Shown: positions 24,138 through 32,001 of the stretch, piece by piece
Position numbering within the stretch: the first letter of the stretch is position 1
Layout of the letters: each line of letters starts with the position of its first letter
From: an uncultured Eubacteriales bacterium
Lineage (GTDB): Bacteria > Bacillota > Clostridia > Oscillospirales > Acutalibacteraceae
NCBI GenBank assembly: GCA_934445015.1
Contig: CAKSDJ010000012.1
Coordinates: 1 to 33,154 of the forward strand
DNA length: 33,154 bases
Reading direction: 5' to 3'
The notes under the pieces: generated by a model
Told to the model about the DNA's origin: nothing
What the model saw: only the letters and a program-made list of their open reading frames with translations
The model's database searches: none
Made by a program: the position numbers and the translations under genes

Positions 24138-25001
24138 ATGATGTATGTTAATATGCGTTTTCCCGAAGGAAAAGCCAAGTGCGTAACATTCAGCTATGAT
24201 GACGCACGCAAAAGTGATATACGTTTGAGCGATATGCTGCAAAAATACGGCATCAAATGCACCTTTAACATAACCGGAAAAGGCTTTCGCAGCGATGATA
24301 CGCACCTGACTCACAGCGAAATTGAAAAATATATAATTGACCGCGGCCACGAGATAGCCGTTCACGGTTATTGTCACCGCGGCACCGGCGGTTTGCGACC
24401 TATTGAAGGCATACGCGACGTGTTTGATAACCGCACCGAACTGGAAAAAGAGTTTGGTATGATAATACGCGGTATGGCATACCCCGACAGCGGTATTCAC
24501 TATTTTCCAAATCCAGATTATTCATACGAAAAAGTAAAGAAATATCTTAACGAGCTTGACATTGCCTATGCGCGCACAATATGCCGCGACAACAACGATT
24601 TTAAAATGCCTGTTGACTGGTATGATTGGCGACCCACGGCTCACCATAACAATGAAAAGGTTTTTGATTGGATAGACGAGTTTTTGAATATCGATATATC
24701 TGAAAATGTTTACATTGCCAATCGGAGTTCACGCCTCTTTTACCTATGGGGTCACAGTTTTGAATTTGACAGCAACAATAATTGGGAGCGCGGTGAGGAA
24801 ATATGCAAAAAAATCGGCGGTCGACCCGAAATCTGGTACGCCACGAATATTGAAATCTACGATTATGTAAAAGCATTTAACTCGCTTATTTATTCGGCCG
24901 ACGGAAATATTATTTACAACCCCACGCTGACTGATGTTTGGATCGACATAGACAAAAAAGTTTATAAAATAAAATCCGGTGAAACACTGCATCTAAAATA
25001 A
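24138..25001 (+). CDS. NodB-like polysaccharide deacetylase
   Basis: A 287-residue protein with a NodB homology domain (carbohydrate esterase 4 type), which removes acetyl groups from sugars. Metal ligands are in order: D21-D22 in TFSYDDA (a variant of TFDDG), then H76 and H80 in HEIAVHGYCH; RGMAYPDSG matches the RxxPY motif. The last ~40 residues (from about SADGNIIYNP) look like a small beta domain. No signal peptide is present, so it is probably cytoplasmic, unlike wall-modifying NodB enzymes. It lies 30 bp after GH127 with GGGTG before a tandem ATG-ATG. It may deacetylate decorated plant oligosaccharides. Confidence 0.85.
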   Translation: MMYVNMRFPEGKAKCVTFSYDDARKSDIRLSDMLQKYGIKCTFNITGKGFRSDDTHLTHSEIEKYIIDRGHEIAVHGYCHRGTGGLRPIEGIRDVFDNRTELEKEFGMIIRGMAYPDSGIHYFPNPDYSYEKVKKYLNELDIAYARTICRDNNDFKMPVDWYDWRPTAHHNNEKVFDWIDEFLNIDISENVYIANRSSRLFYLWGHSFEFDSNNNWERGEEICKKIGGRPEIWYATNIEIYDYVKAFNSLIYSADGNIIYNPTLTDVWIDIDKKVYKIKSGETLHLK

Positions 25002-25014
25002 TTTATTATCAAAC

Positions 25015-25047
25015 AAAACCTCTGCTTTTTATTAAAGCAGAGGTTTT
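25015..25047. terminator. Bidirectional terminator between deacetylase and GH78
   Basis: AAAACCTCTGCTTT pairs with AAAGCAGAGGTTTT around a 5-base loop, with T runs on both sides, for the convergent deacetylase (+) and GH78 (-) genes. Confidence 0.9.
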
Positions 25048-25062
25048 TAATTTAATTAAAAT

Positions 25063-26937
25063 TCAACCGTTATTAAATAAATGATAATAATACACGGGCA
25101 TTGCGCTCCAACCGTGGCAAAGACTTCCAGCATTATAAAAGTCGGATTCGCCCTTAATTGTCTCCCAAAAAGAGGTTGCGCCGTGGTTTAGCATATAGCC
25201 GTACAGGCGGCGGATATCATCCAATACAAATTTTTTGTTTTGTGGGTCAAACGCGAGCAGCGCGTCATACTTATATGTAAGCATTGAAAGCGATGTTTCT
25301 GTAAGGGTAGCGTCATTTTTAATTGCCTCGGCAGTTCGCTTATCGCCGAGACCTATAAGCAGGGCAAACGCATTGCCAAGCTGCGACTTTATACTCTTGT
25401 CATCACTCCGCAAAGAAAACAGACCCGTTTTTTCATCATAAAATTCTCTGACAACGGCATTTCTTATCCTTTCAAAATCACAATCAAACTCAATGCCTGC
25501 CATATCACACATTTTTTTAAAACGTTCACCCGAATACACAAATGCACAGTCGATTATAATGTGATAATACTCGGTATAAACATAGCGTTTTTCGGTAGGT
25601 ATGGCGTCGGCACTGCCGTCGGTCCACTCATAAAAATTCCAATACGGTGCCGGAAACGATTTTATAAGACCGTTTTTGTCTATGCGCTCTTTAAAGTTCT
25701 GCATTATTTTAAGCATTGTCGGCATTGTAGTTTTAAGTATTGATTTGTCGCCGGTATGCTCAATATATTCATAGACCGCTACAGGGTACATAACCGAAAA
25801 AAACGGTATTGCCGGACTGCCTACAGTAGGATATGTAAGTTCCAAAAATCCGTCGGGTCGTGTTCCCTTTGCAATAAATTCAAGGTTAGCCCGTTGAAAT
25901 TCGGCATCGCGAAACGCATAATAACCGCATAGCATCTGATTGCGCGAATCAAGTACATAAAGTGCCTGCTCGCGCCATGGGGTATCCTCATAATGTGTAT
26001 TCATACACAGGCGCAGCGTGCGGACGCAAACATCATATATTTTTTTGTCAAGCGGATTTTCTAAATCGAATTCAACCTCAGTCTGAGGATAAAGATACGG
26101 CAAAATGCCGATTGACAGAATTTGGACACCATCAGGCAAAATTGCCTTTAAATATCTGCCTGAAAGCCGCACAAAATACTGTGTAAATTCGTGCACGCCC
26201 TCTTTTAATTCAAAATTTACCGCAAATTCTCTGCCGCCTATGAAATAGCGGACGTCGCCGTCTGCAATGTGCTGACCGTAGCCTATTTTTGCAACGCACG
26301 GCTTTTCAGCCTTGAATTTTACATACAAATAGCCTGCGGTTTCACGGCCTATATCATAAATCATTTTTTTGCGGTCGATAAGTCTGCCCTCAATATATTT
26401 TTGAGGTCTTGTTTTAAGCACGGGGCGCGGTTTTATATTATATGTTTTTTGAATTTCAATGCAGCTTATATCGCATTTAAAGTCACCAACACGCATATCC
26501 GAACCGTAGCCCAACTGACTTGTTATGAAACGCTCGGTATTCTGAATGTAACGGTTATCGTATCCGCCCAATGTGTTTTTGTTGCTGTAAATCACTGTGG
26601 AGCCGTCAACATCAAGCGAGTATATTACGCCTGCGCCGTCATCAATATGGGTGCTTGAATTTAATCCCTCATAACGCACGGTAAGGGTAAAAATATTCTC
26701 GCCCTGTTTGCAAAAACCGGTTATATCCAACTCATCGTAATATTTTTCAAACGGGTATCCGGCAAACTGACCAAAACCTGCCAAAACGCCGTTTGCATAC
26801 AGTATATAGTCGGTTTCGGCACACACCGTAAACATAACTTTTTGCCCTGAAAAGTTAAACCGCTCTTCAAAGACGGCGTATTCATTTTTTTTAGGGTTGT
26901 CGTTTATCCAGATCCATTTTGCATTTTTATTCAACAT
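25063..26937 (-). CDS. GH78-type alpha-L-rhamnosidase
   Basis: A 624-residue protein with N-terminal beta-sandwich domains (~1-280; starts AKWIWINDN, typical of GH78) and an (alpha/alpha)6 catalytic barrel (~295-560). The active-site signature is NTHYEDTPWREQALYVLDSRNQ around residues 313-333, with E317, D318, E323 and D330 as candidate acid/base or sugar-binding residues; ATSFWETIKGE near the end matches the second barrel motif. GH78 enzymes release alpha-L-rhamnose from pectin and glycosides. It is shorter than many GH78 proteins (~900-1000), lacking extra carbohydrate-binding domains. No signal peptide was seen. It is last in the serS-sortase-SGNH-GH78 gene row. Confidence 0.87.
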   Translation of the reverse strand: MLNKNAKWIWINDNPKKNEYAVFEERFNFSGQKVMFTVCAETDYILYANGVLAGFGQFAGYPFEKYYDELDITGFCKQGENIFTLTVRYEGLNSSTHIDDGAGVIYSLDVDGSTVIYSNKNTLGGYDNRYIQNTERFITSQLGYGSDMRVGDFKCDISCIEIQKTYNIKPRPVLKTRPQKYIEGRLIDRKKMIYDIGRETAGYLYVKFKAEKPCVAKIGYGQHIADGDVRYFIGGREFAVNFELKEGVHEFTQYFVRLSGRYLKAILPDGVQILSIGILPYLYPQTEVEFDLENPLDKKIYDVCVRTLRLCMNTHYEDTPWREQALYVLDSRNQMLCGYYAFRDAEFQRANLEFIAKGTRPDGFLELTYPTVGSPAIPFFSVMYPVAVYEYIEHTGDKSILKTTMPTMLKIMQNFKERIDKNGLIKSFPAPYWNFYEWTDGSADAIPTEKRYVYTEYYHIIIDCAFVYSGERFKKMCDMAGIEFDCDFERIRNAVVREFYDEKTGLFSLRSDDKSIKSQLGNAFALLIGLGDKRTAEAIKNDATLTETSLSMLTYKYDALLAFDPQNKKFVLDDIRRLYGYMLNHGATSFWETIKGESDFYNAGSLCHGWSAMPVYYYHLFNNG

Positions 26938-26974
26938 ACCGACCGGTCCTCAAATCTTTATAATACTGAGCAAT

Positions 26975-27883
26975 TTATTTTTTGAGCACGTTTTCGGCGT
27001 ACAAATCATCAATTGCTTTGAAAATTTCTGCCTGATGCGGTTTTAATTCCAAATAATTATTTGCAATATCTATAATACGCTGTACCCTGTCTCCCGGATT
27101 TTTCAAAAAGTCGCGGACGATCTGATACTTTTGCTCAAGCGGCGCATTATAATTCTGCACGACCATAAGTTCACCGCTGAAAATTTCAACCCGTTCACCT
27201 ACTTTTTTGTTCCACTCTTTAAGGTAGTCGGGCATAGGTTTTTCATCGCCTAAATCCAAACCCTGTTTTGACAAAAAATATTTTGCCATAACGTAATAGC
27301 CGTGTTCATTAGGATGAACGTGGTCACCGCAATAAAGGTTATCCTCCTGCATTTCACGGGCAAAAAATTCAAAATAATCGCAAAGCGGAATGTTTTTTTC
27401 AGCCGCAATTTCGCGCACGGCATCGGCATACGCAAGCAAAAGCGGATAACCGCCCACAAAAGCAGGCTCTGTACCCTCGTGGTATTCATCATACGGAGGC
27501 GGAGTGCAAAGCGTGATTTCTACTCCGCGCGAAACAAGTATGTCGCACAATTCGCAAATGCTCTGTTTAAAAAGCTTAAAAGCTTTCGCCATAATGTCAT
27601 ACCGCATAAAACCGCGCGGTCTTGATAACTCCCACCTTGCCGAATCATTAACGCCGAAACCTATTACCGCATGGGTCGGGTTATGAATAAAAACATCGTC
27701 TTCAAGATATTCAAGCGCATTGTGGGCAGTGCCGCCTGCAACGCCGCAGTTGAAAAATTTTATATTATTATCGGGAAAATTGCGCTTGTAACAGTCAATT
27801 GTCATCCACTGTACGGCATTTTGCGCGGTAAGACTGTCGCCTATAAAGCACACGCGCGAATTATTCGGAAATTGTTTTAACAT
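26975..27883 (-). CDS. SGNH/GDSL-family hydrolase (esterase)
   Basis: A 302-residue esterase. The start is set at the ATG 27883 with GGGAG eight bases upstream; the frame is open to 27961, inside the sortase gene. Block I is CFIGDSLT with nucleophile S17, block II NCGVAGG, block III GFGVNDSAR and block V DHVHPNEHGYY with the D-x-x-H pair. No signal peptide is present, so it is probably intracellular. Together with GH78 and the convergent GH127/deacetylase genes it suggests removal of acetyl or other ester groups from imported plant oligosaccharides. Confidence 0.9.
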   Translation of the reverse strand: MLKQFPNNSRVCFIGDSLTAQNAVQWMTIDCYKRNFPDNNIKFFNCGVAGGTAHNALEYLEDDVFIHNPTHAVIGFGVNDSARWELSRPRGFMRYDIMAKAFKLFKQSICELCDILVSRGVEITLCTPPPYDEYHEGTEPAFVGGYPLLLAYADAVREIAAEKNIPLCDYFEFFAREMQEDNLYCGDHVHPNEHGYYVMAKYFLSKQGLDLGDEKPMPDYLKEWNKKVGERVEIFSGELMVVQNYNAPLEQKYQIVRDFLKNPGDRVQRIIDIANNYLELKPHQAEIFKAIDDLYAENVLKK

Positions 27884-27899
27884 TCTTGTTTCTCCCTTA

Positions 27900-28697
27900 T
27901 CAGTTTGCAGTAATTGTGTCATCGACAAGTTTGCCGATAACCAAATAACGTTCGCTGTCATTAGAAGTGCAGGTGCTGAGCGTTATTATATTATCGTTTG
28001 TATCAAGTGCAGCGCCGTCAAGCACCTGTTTTACAGCTGATTTGGGATTTATGCACTCATCAAAAAATTCTTTACACTCATTTTCAATATCAAAGTTAAA
28101 AGAATTTAAAATGTGGCGGTCATCATAAACAAACGCCGAAATTATCTCGTACTTCAAAATATGATTCGGAGTATAAATATAAATGTTGCGGTTTTCATCA
28201 AAGAAGTTTTTGTTTCTGAACTTTTTAAGCTGACCGAACATAGTGCCGTTAAGCATATTATGACCGTAAATAAGGGTATTGGGGTCGTCAAATTCTTTAC
28301 TGTTTAGTTTTTGAATATAGATTGAACCCGCACGCTTTTTTTCGCCGCTCATATCGTGATCGAGGTAAAAGTTATCATCGGCGTCTATGGCGCTTTGCAG
28401 AATGGGATAATCAATAACCGTGCCGTCAACCTTTATCCAGGCGCAAACGTCGGCATTTTCGGATTGCAGGGTCTTAAAATCTATGGGATTTTCCGGCAAT
28501 GCGGCAGAGGCCTGAGACGTTACGTCTTTTTTGTAGCCGTCAAAATTTTCTCTGCCGCCGAAAAAGCGAACGCAAAATACAACTATTGCGGCAAGCAGCA
28601 ACGCTGCGCATAAGCCAATGGCGATGTACCACACAAGTTTCTTGTTTTTAACCGTATTCTCAGACGGTTCAGAGTGTTTAGGATTGTACTCTTCCAT
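27900..28697 (-). CDS. srtB: Class B sortase
   Basis: A 265-residue membrane-anchored transpeptidase. The start is set at the ATG 28697 with AAGGTGAT just upstream; an in-frame GTG three codons earlier lies within that site. A lysine-rich N-terminus precedes one TM helix (~21-45). The catalytic set is complete: H146 in LIYGHNM, C243 in LSTCTSN and R250 in SERYLVIGKL. The TLSTC form and length fit class B. Sortase attaches secreted proteins to the wall via a C-terminal sorting motif. No sorting signal is visible in this window; the large surface protein's C-terminus lies outside. It sits 10 bp after serS. Confidence 0.92.
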   Translation of the reverse strand: MEEYNPKHSEPSENTVKNKKLVWYIAIGLCAALLLAAIVVFCVRFFGGRENFDGYKKDVTSQASAALPENPIDFKTLQSENADVCAWIKVDGTVIDYPILQSAIDADDNFYLDHDMSGEKKRAGSIYIQKLNSKEFDDPNTLIYGHNMLNGTMFGQLKKFRNKNFFDENRNIYIYTPNHILKYEIISAFVYDDRHILNSFNFDIENECKEFFDECINPKSAVKQVLDGAALDTNDNIITLSTCTSNDSERYLVIGKLVDDTITAN

Positions 28698-28707
28698 TAA
28701 AATCACC

Positions 28708-30018
28708 TTATCCGTTATATTTGTTTATTGCTTTAAGTTCGGTTTTGCCGCCCATATAAGGCTGCAGTGCCGCAGGAATTTTAACACTGTAATATTCACC
28801 GTCAAACTGCAGATTATTTTCAAGAAATGCTATCAGCATACGAGGCGGAGCAACAACCGTGTTATTAAGGGTGTGAGCAAGATACTTTTTGCCGTCTTCA
28901 CCCTTGACGCGAATTCCGAGTCGGCGCGCCTGCGCGTCGCCCAGATTTGAACACGAGCAAACCTCAAAATACTTTTGCTGTTTCGGGCTCCACGCCTCAA
29001 CGTCATAAGATTTTACTTTAAGGTCGGCAAGGTCTCCGGTGCAACACTCAAGCGTGCGAACCGGTATATCCATACTGAGGAACAGTTCAACCGAGTAACT
29101 CCACATTTTGTTGAACCATTTCATACTGTCTTCAGGTTTGCAGACAACTATCATTTCCTGCTTTTCAAACTGATGTATTCTGTAAATTCCGCGCTCTTCT
29201 ATGCCGTGGGCGCCCTTTTCTTTTCTGAAGCAGGGCGAATAACTTGTAAGGGTGAGCGGCAATTTGCTTTCGGGCGTAATGGTGTCGATAAACTTACCTA
29301 TCATAGAGTGTTCGGAAGTGCCTATAAGGTAAAGGTCCTCACCCTCAATTTTATACATCATGGCGTCCATCTCTTCAAAACTCATAACGCCTGATACAAC
29401 ATTGCTTCTTATCATAAAGGGCGGTATGCAGTATGTAAAGCCCTTGTCTATCATAAAATCGCGGGCATAAGCGGTAACCGCCGAATGCAGACGCGCAATA
29501 TCGCCCATAAGATAATAAAAGCCCTCGCCTGCAACACGGCCTGCTGCCTCTTTATCGATGCCGTTAAACAGCGCCATAATATCGGTATGATACGGAATTT
29601 CAAAATCGACCTGTGTTTTTTCACCGAATTGTTCTACCTCAACATTTTCGCTGTCATCTTTACCGACAGGCACACTGCTGTCAACCATATTCGGTATTTT
29701 CATCTGAATTTCGCGAACCTTTACTTCAAGTTCCGCTTCTTTTTCTTCTAAATTTTTAAGTTCTTCAGCCTGTTTTGTAACAAGTTTTTTTGTTTCCTCA
29801 GCCTCGTCACGCTTGCCGCTTGCCATAAGCACGCCTATTTGCTTGCTTATTTTATTACGGTTTGCGCGCAACTCGTTGGCGCGGTTGTTAACGTCCTTTT
29901 TTTCATTATAAAGGGCAATAACCTCATCAACCAACGGCAATTTTGAATCTTCAAACTTTTTTTTTATATTTTCTTTGACTGCCTCAGAATTTTCACAAAT
30001 AAATTTTATGTCGAGCAT
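28708..30018 (-). CDS. serS: Seryl-tRNA synthetase
   Basis: SerRS charges tRNA-Ser and tRNA-Sec with serine. At 436 residues it has the full family length. Residues ~1-110 form the antiparallel coiled-coil arm that grips the long variable arm of tRNA-Ser. The class II core follows: motif 1 around GEGFYYLMGDIARLH, the serine pocket TSEHSM, motif 2 CFRKEKGAHGIEERGIYRIHQF and motif 3 NNTVVAPPRMLIAFLEN. GGAGG precedes the ATG. The leader after its TTGACA-17-TATAAT promoter is only ~25 bases, too short for a T-box, so no serine-responsive riboswitch is present here. Confidence 0.97.
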   Translation of the reverse strand: MLDIKFICENSEAVKENIKKKFEDSKLPLVDEVIALYNEKKDVNNRANELRANRNKISKQIGVLMASGKRDEAEETKKLVTKQAEELKNLEEKEAELEVKVREIQMKIPNMVDSSVPVGKDDSENVEVEQFGEKTQVDFEIPYHTDIMALFNGIDKEAAGRVAGEGFYYLMGDIARLHSAVTAYARDFMIDKGFTYCIPPFMIRSNVVSGVMSFEEMDAMMYKIEGEDLYLIGTSEHSMIGKFIDTITPESKLPLTLTSYSPCFRKEKGAHGIEERGIYRIHQFEKQEMIVVCKPEDSMKWFNKMWSYSVELFLSMDIPVRTLECCTGDLADLKVKSYDVEAWSPKQQKYFEVCSCSNLGDAQARRLGIRVKGEDGKKYLAHTLNNTVVAPPRMLIAFLENNLQFDGEYYSVKIPAALQPYMGGKTELKAINKYNG

Positions 30019-30050
30019 AATAATCCTCCAAGGAATAAATTATAAGAATA

Positions 30051-30079
30051 ATTATAGCACATATATTTATATCTGTCAA
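30051..30079 (-). promoter_or_regulatory. Promoter of serS operon
   Basis: On the minus strand: TTGACA (30079-30074), 17 bp, TATAAT (30056-30051), a perfect consensus. It probably drives serS and, by tight spacing, srtB, the SGNH hydrolase and GH78. Confidence 0.88.
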
Positions 30080-30124
30080 AGGGAATAACGCTAATTTTGA
30101 GGGTAAAATAATAAGGGTGATATA

Positions 30125-30331
30125 ATGGACAGCAAAAACAAAAAAGATGACAAGGTTCAGATTGAAATTGCCGTAAATTACACCGACGCACACCCCGAAA
30201 CCGTGTATGACCTTGTTAACAAATACGGCACTTATGAAATACAGCCCACCGCGGATACGTCGAATGATTTTCCTAAAATCGCTCAGGGTCTGCCAAAAGA
30301 AAAAAACCGTAAAATCACAGACAAAGACTGA
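30125..30331 (+). CDS. Small acidic/charged hypothetical protein
   Basis: A 68-residue protein of unknown family. AAGGGTGAT lies 3 bases before the ATG, a strong ribosome binding site, and a perfect hairpin terminator follows 15 bases after the stop, so the unit looks real. Composition is highly charged and Lys/Asp-rich at both ends (DSKNKKDDK; EKNRKITDKD), with a central NYTDAHPETVYDLVNKYGTYEIQP segment likely to be folded. There is no signal peptide, TM segment or cysteine. It is divergent from serS, with ~106 bp between the starts. A weak TAAAAT at ~30106 may be the -10. Confidence 0.65.
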   Translation: MDSKNKKDDKVQIEIAVNYTDAHPETVYDLVNKYGTYEIQPTADTSNDFPKIAQGLPKEKNRKITDKD

Positions 30332-30345
30332 CCGCCGCAAACTAA

Positions 30346-30381
30346 AAAAAGCATTGTTCAAAATTTTGAACAATGCTTTTT
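30346..30381. terminator. Perfect palindromic terminator
   Basis: AAAAAGCATTGTTCAAAA followed directly by its exact reverse complement, 36 bp in all. It can act on both strands, ending the small + gene and insulating the region to its right. Confidence 0.85.
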
Positions 30382-30385
30382 GCGT

Positions 30386-30623
30386 TTAAGACTTTTTACA
30401 GAATATAAGATACCGTTTTTTGTTTTTGCCGAAAAAGCCGCGTATTGTAAGCAAAACAAATGCCGCAACAACCGCAACTCCCCATACATTTTGAGGCAAA
30501 AACCGCTTTACACAAACGGCGTCTAACAAAATATAAATAAGCAAACGGTTATACCCCACATACAAGGCACCGTCGGCAAAAATAATCGGTTTTAATTTGT
30601 CGATACTTTTTTTAAAAAATTTT
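30386..30623 (-). pseudogene. Probable fragment of a membrane protein (C-terminal end)
   Basis: The minus strand has an open frame ending at TAA 30388-30386 and bounded upstream by TAA near 30623; it has no ATG and no ribosome binding site. Its ~77 codons encode a hydrophobic sequence with LLIYILLDAVCVKRFLPQN and VWGVAVVAAFVLLTIRGFF segments and a lysine-rich end, like the last two helices of a polytopic membrane protein. It is probably a decayed remnant; the family was not recognised. The rest of the 30382-30634 gap holds nothing else supported. Confidence 0.35.
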
Positions 30624-30634
30624 TATAATATTAA

Positions 30635-30659
30635 AGCCGCCCGAATAAATCGGGCGGCT
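30635..30659 (-). terminator. Intrinsic terminator of the XRE regulator gene
   Basis: A GC-rich stem AGCCGCCCGA / TCGGGCGGCT with a 5-base loop, followed on the minus strand by T/A-rich sequence. It starts 15 bases after the regulator stop codon. Confidence 0.8.
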
Positions 30660-30673
30660 CGGTCTGATATAAA

Positions 30674-30961
30674 CTAAAAATCCGAAGTGCTTCTTATATC
30701 TTTGATTATTTGATTTATATGAGCAATTTGTTCATCTGTAAGCCCCGTTGCATCAATTACTTTTTCACTGCAAATTCCCAAAAGATAATCAGTGCTGACA
30801 TTTAAGCATTTTGCTATTTTTACAAGCATTTCAATCGAGGGTTGAATATTATCATTCTCCCAATTTGAAACACTTTGCTTACTTACACCGAGACTTTTTG
30901 CAAGTTCTACCTGTGACATATTTTTTGCCAGACGCAAATTTTTAATATTTTCATTCAACAT
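30674..30961 (-). CDS. XRE-family transcriptional regulator
   Basis: A 95-residue protein with an N-terminal Cro/C1-type helix-turn-helix (residues ~1-60): NIKNLRLAKNMSQVELAKSL, then GVSKQSVSNWENDNIQPS, then LNVSTDYLLG. The C-terminal ~30 residues (LTDEQIAHINQIIKDI) look like a dimerisation helix. The start is set at the ATG 30961 with GGGGT upstream; the frame is open 7 codons further. The promoter's -10 lies inside a perfect 17-bp palindrome, so autoregulation is likely. No phage or conjugation genes are nearby, so it may be a free-standing regulator or a relic of an element. Confidence 0.9.
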   Translation of the reverse strand: MLNENIKNLRLAKNMSQVELAKSLGVSKQSVSNWENDNIQPSIEMLVKIAKCLNVSTDYLLGICSEKVIDATGLTDEQIAHINQIIKDIRSTSDF

Positions 30962-30985
30962 ATTCTTACCCCAACGCAACAAATA

Positions 30986-31002
30986 TTACAATACTATTGT
31001 AA
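30986..31002. promoter_or_regulatory. Palindromic operator over the XRE gene promoter
   Basis: TTACAATACTATTGTAA is a perfect palindrome (8+1+8). It covers the -10 (TATTGT on the minus strand, 30993-30988) of the leftward promoter, whose -35 TTGTCA is at 31017-31012 with an 18-bp spacer. It is the likely self-binding site of the XRE regulator. Confidence 0.7.
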
Positions 31003-31010
31003 CTTTTATA

Positions 31011-31062
31011 TTGACAAATCAAAAATACTGTGGTATTGTAATATTGTACTTTAGTACATCTG
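31011..31062 (+). promoter_or_regulatory. Divergent rightward promoter with further operator half-sites
   Basis: TTGACA (31011-31016), 17 bp, TATTGT (31034-31039) reads rightward; its -35 overlaps the -35 of the leftward XRE promoter. The -10 is inside TATTGTAA (31034-31041), the same half-site as the 30986-31002 operator. TGTACTTTAGTACA (31045-31058) is a second palindrome at the predicted start site. Confidence 0.55.
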
Positions 31063-31096
31063 TTATTCTTTACAGTGGTGTATTTATGTAAAATTC

Positions 31097-31183
31097 AAGA
31101 TAACACTTTATTACCCCTTGCCGCTTGTAATATAGTGTTGCCACTGCGGCATATTTATATTAAAAGTAATAAAGCGTTATCTT
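31097..31183. repeat. Nested inverted repeat / large hairpin (possible small RNA or MITE-like element)
   Basis: 18-bp outer arms (31097-31114 and 31166-31183) pair with one mismatch, enclosing a perfect TGCCGC/GCGGCA stem (31119-31124, 31146-31151). It lies between the rightward XRE-controlled promoter and the 3' end of the lipoprotein gene. It could be a structured RNA, a terminator-like 3' structure for the lipoprotein mRNA, or a miniature transposable element. Confidence 0.6.
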
Positions 31184-31230
31184 ATTGAAGTTTAAAATTT
31201 GCTGCTATTTGTCGCAGATAGGGTGTTATA

Positions 31231-32001
31231 TTATGCGTCAAATTTAGTGAAGCCTACGTCCTTAATAGTGATGCCGGGCATTTCTTCTTTTATAAATCCG
31301 TCTAAAAGTCCCAACAGTTTGTTTATCATATCTTTTGTGTATTCATTATATTGTTTGCTCTTGGCTATATCGCCCTCATAACTTTCACAATCGATTTCTG
31401 TATCTGATTTGTAAGTTTTCTTTTCAAACATTCCTTTTGCTTTGAACACTACGGGTTCTATTAAATCGGTTTCGGTGAATGCGTAATCTTCAACGTCTTT
31501 GCTGCCGCCTATATAACAAGCATAATCAACATACGGATCACTCTTGGCGCCGACTGTAAACTGCAAAAACAAAATATTGTCATCATCGGTTGTGCTTTTA
31601 TCGCCGAGATCCACAAATTTTAATACAATGAAATCACTTTCTTCCTGTGAAGTTATCAACTGATAATATGAGGTGTCATTCAGGTCCTTTCTGATGCGTA
31701 CGCGTAGGTCAACTTTGTATCCGTAGTCATATTCCACCCGTTCGCCGTTTGCTCTTACAATGCGCAGCAGCCTTTCGCCTGCGTGTGATCTATCGATTTT
31801 TCCGCATTTGCTGCAAGCGTATCCGTACTCAAAAGTGTAGTTGTGTTCTCCACCGAATACCGGACAAACATCTTCGGATGAGGATGCGTCTGCAACCGTA
31901 GGCGCAGACACGGCATCGCTTATGTTAGGGTTTGCCTTGCGGCAACCGCAAACAGAAAACATTATAATTGCTGATAAAATAATTGCTGAAATTTTTTTCA
32001 T
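31231..32001 (-). CDS. Putative lipoprotein with zinc-ribbon-like motif
   Basis: A 256-residue protein of unknown family. The signal peptide ends in SVCGC, with C20 the likely lipidated cysteine, so it should sit on the outer membrane face. A Ser/Ala linker follows. C46, H53, C63 and C66 (CPVFGGEH...CSKCGKIDRSH) form a zinc-ribbon-like cluster. Residues ~75-256 form an acidic alpha/beta domain with no recognised catalytic residues. AAGGAG lies 7 bases before the ATG. Its mRNA begins with a ~185-base structured leader that has a terminator just before the ribosome binding site, so expression is probably controlled by attenuation. Confidence 0.82.
   Translation of the reverse strand: MKKISAIILSAIIMFSVCGCRKANPNISDAVSAPTVADASSSEDVCPVFGGEHNYTFEYGYACSKCGKIDRSHAGERLLRIVRANGERVEYDYGYKVDLRVRIRKDLNDTSYYQLITSQEESDFIVLKFVDLGDKSTTDDDNILFLQFTVGAKSDPYVDYACYIGGSKDVEDYAFTETDLIEPVVFKAKGMFEKKTYKSDTEIDCESYEGDIAKSKQYNEYTKDMINKLLGLLDGFIKEEMPGITIKDVGFTKFDA

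Noticed and set aside
23754..24500. 248-residue open frame on the minus strand across GH127 and the deacetylase
   Set aside because: It overlaps two well-supported genes on the opposite strand, spans their junction, and its translation has no recognisable domain; it is a codon-bias shadow.
31097..31183. Confident call of a MITE
   Set aside because: Only one copy is visible and no clear target-site duplication was found, so it is listed only as an inverted repeat.
31077..31187. Short rightward GTG-started frame (~37 codons) across the big hairpin
   Set aside because: No ribosome binding site, no family resemblance, and the sequence is better explained by the inverted repeat.
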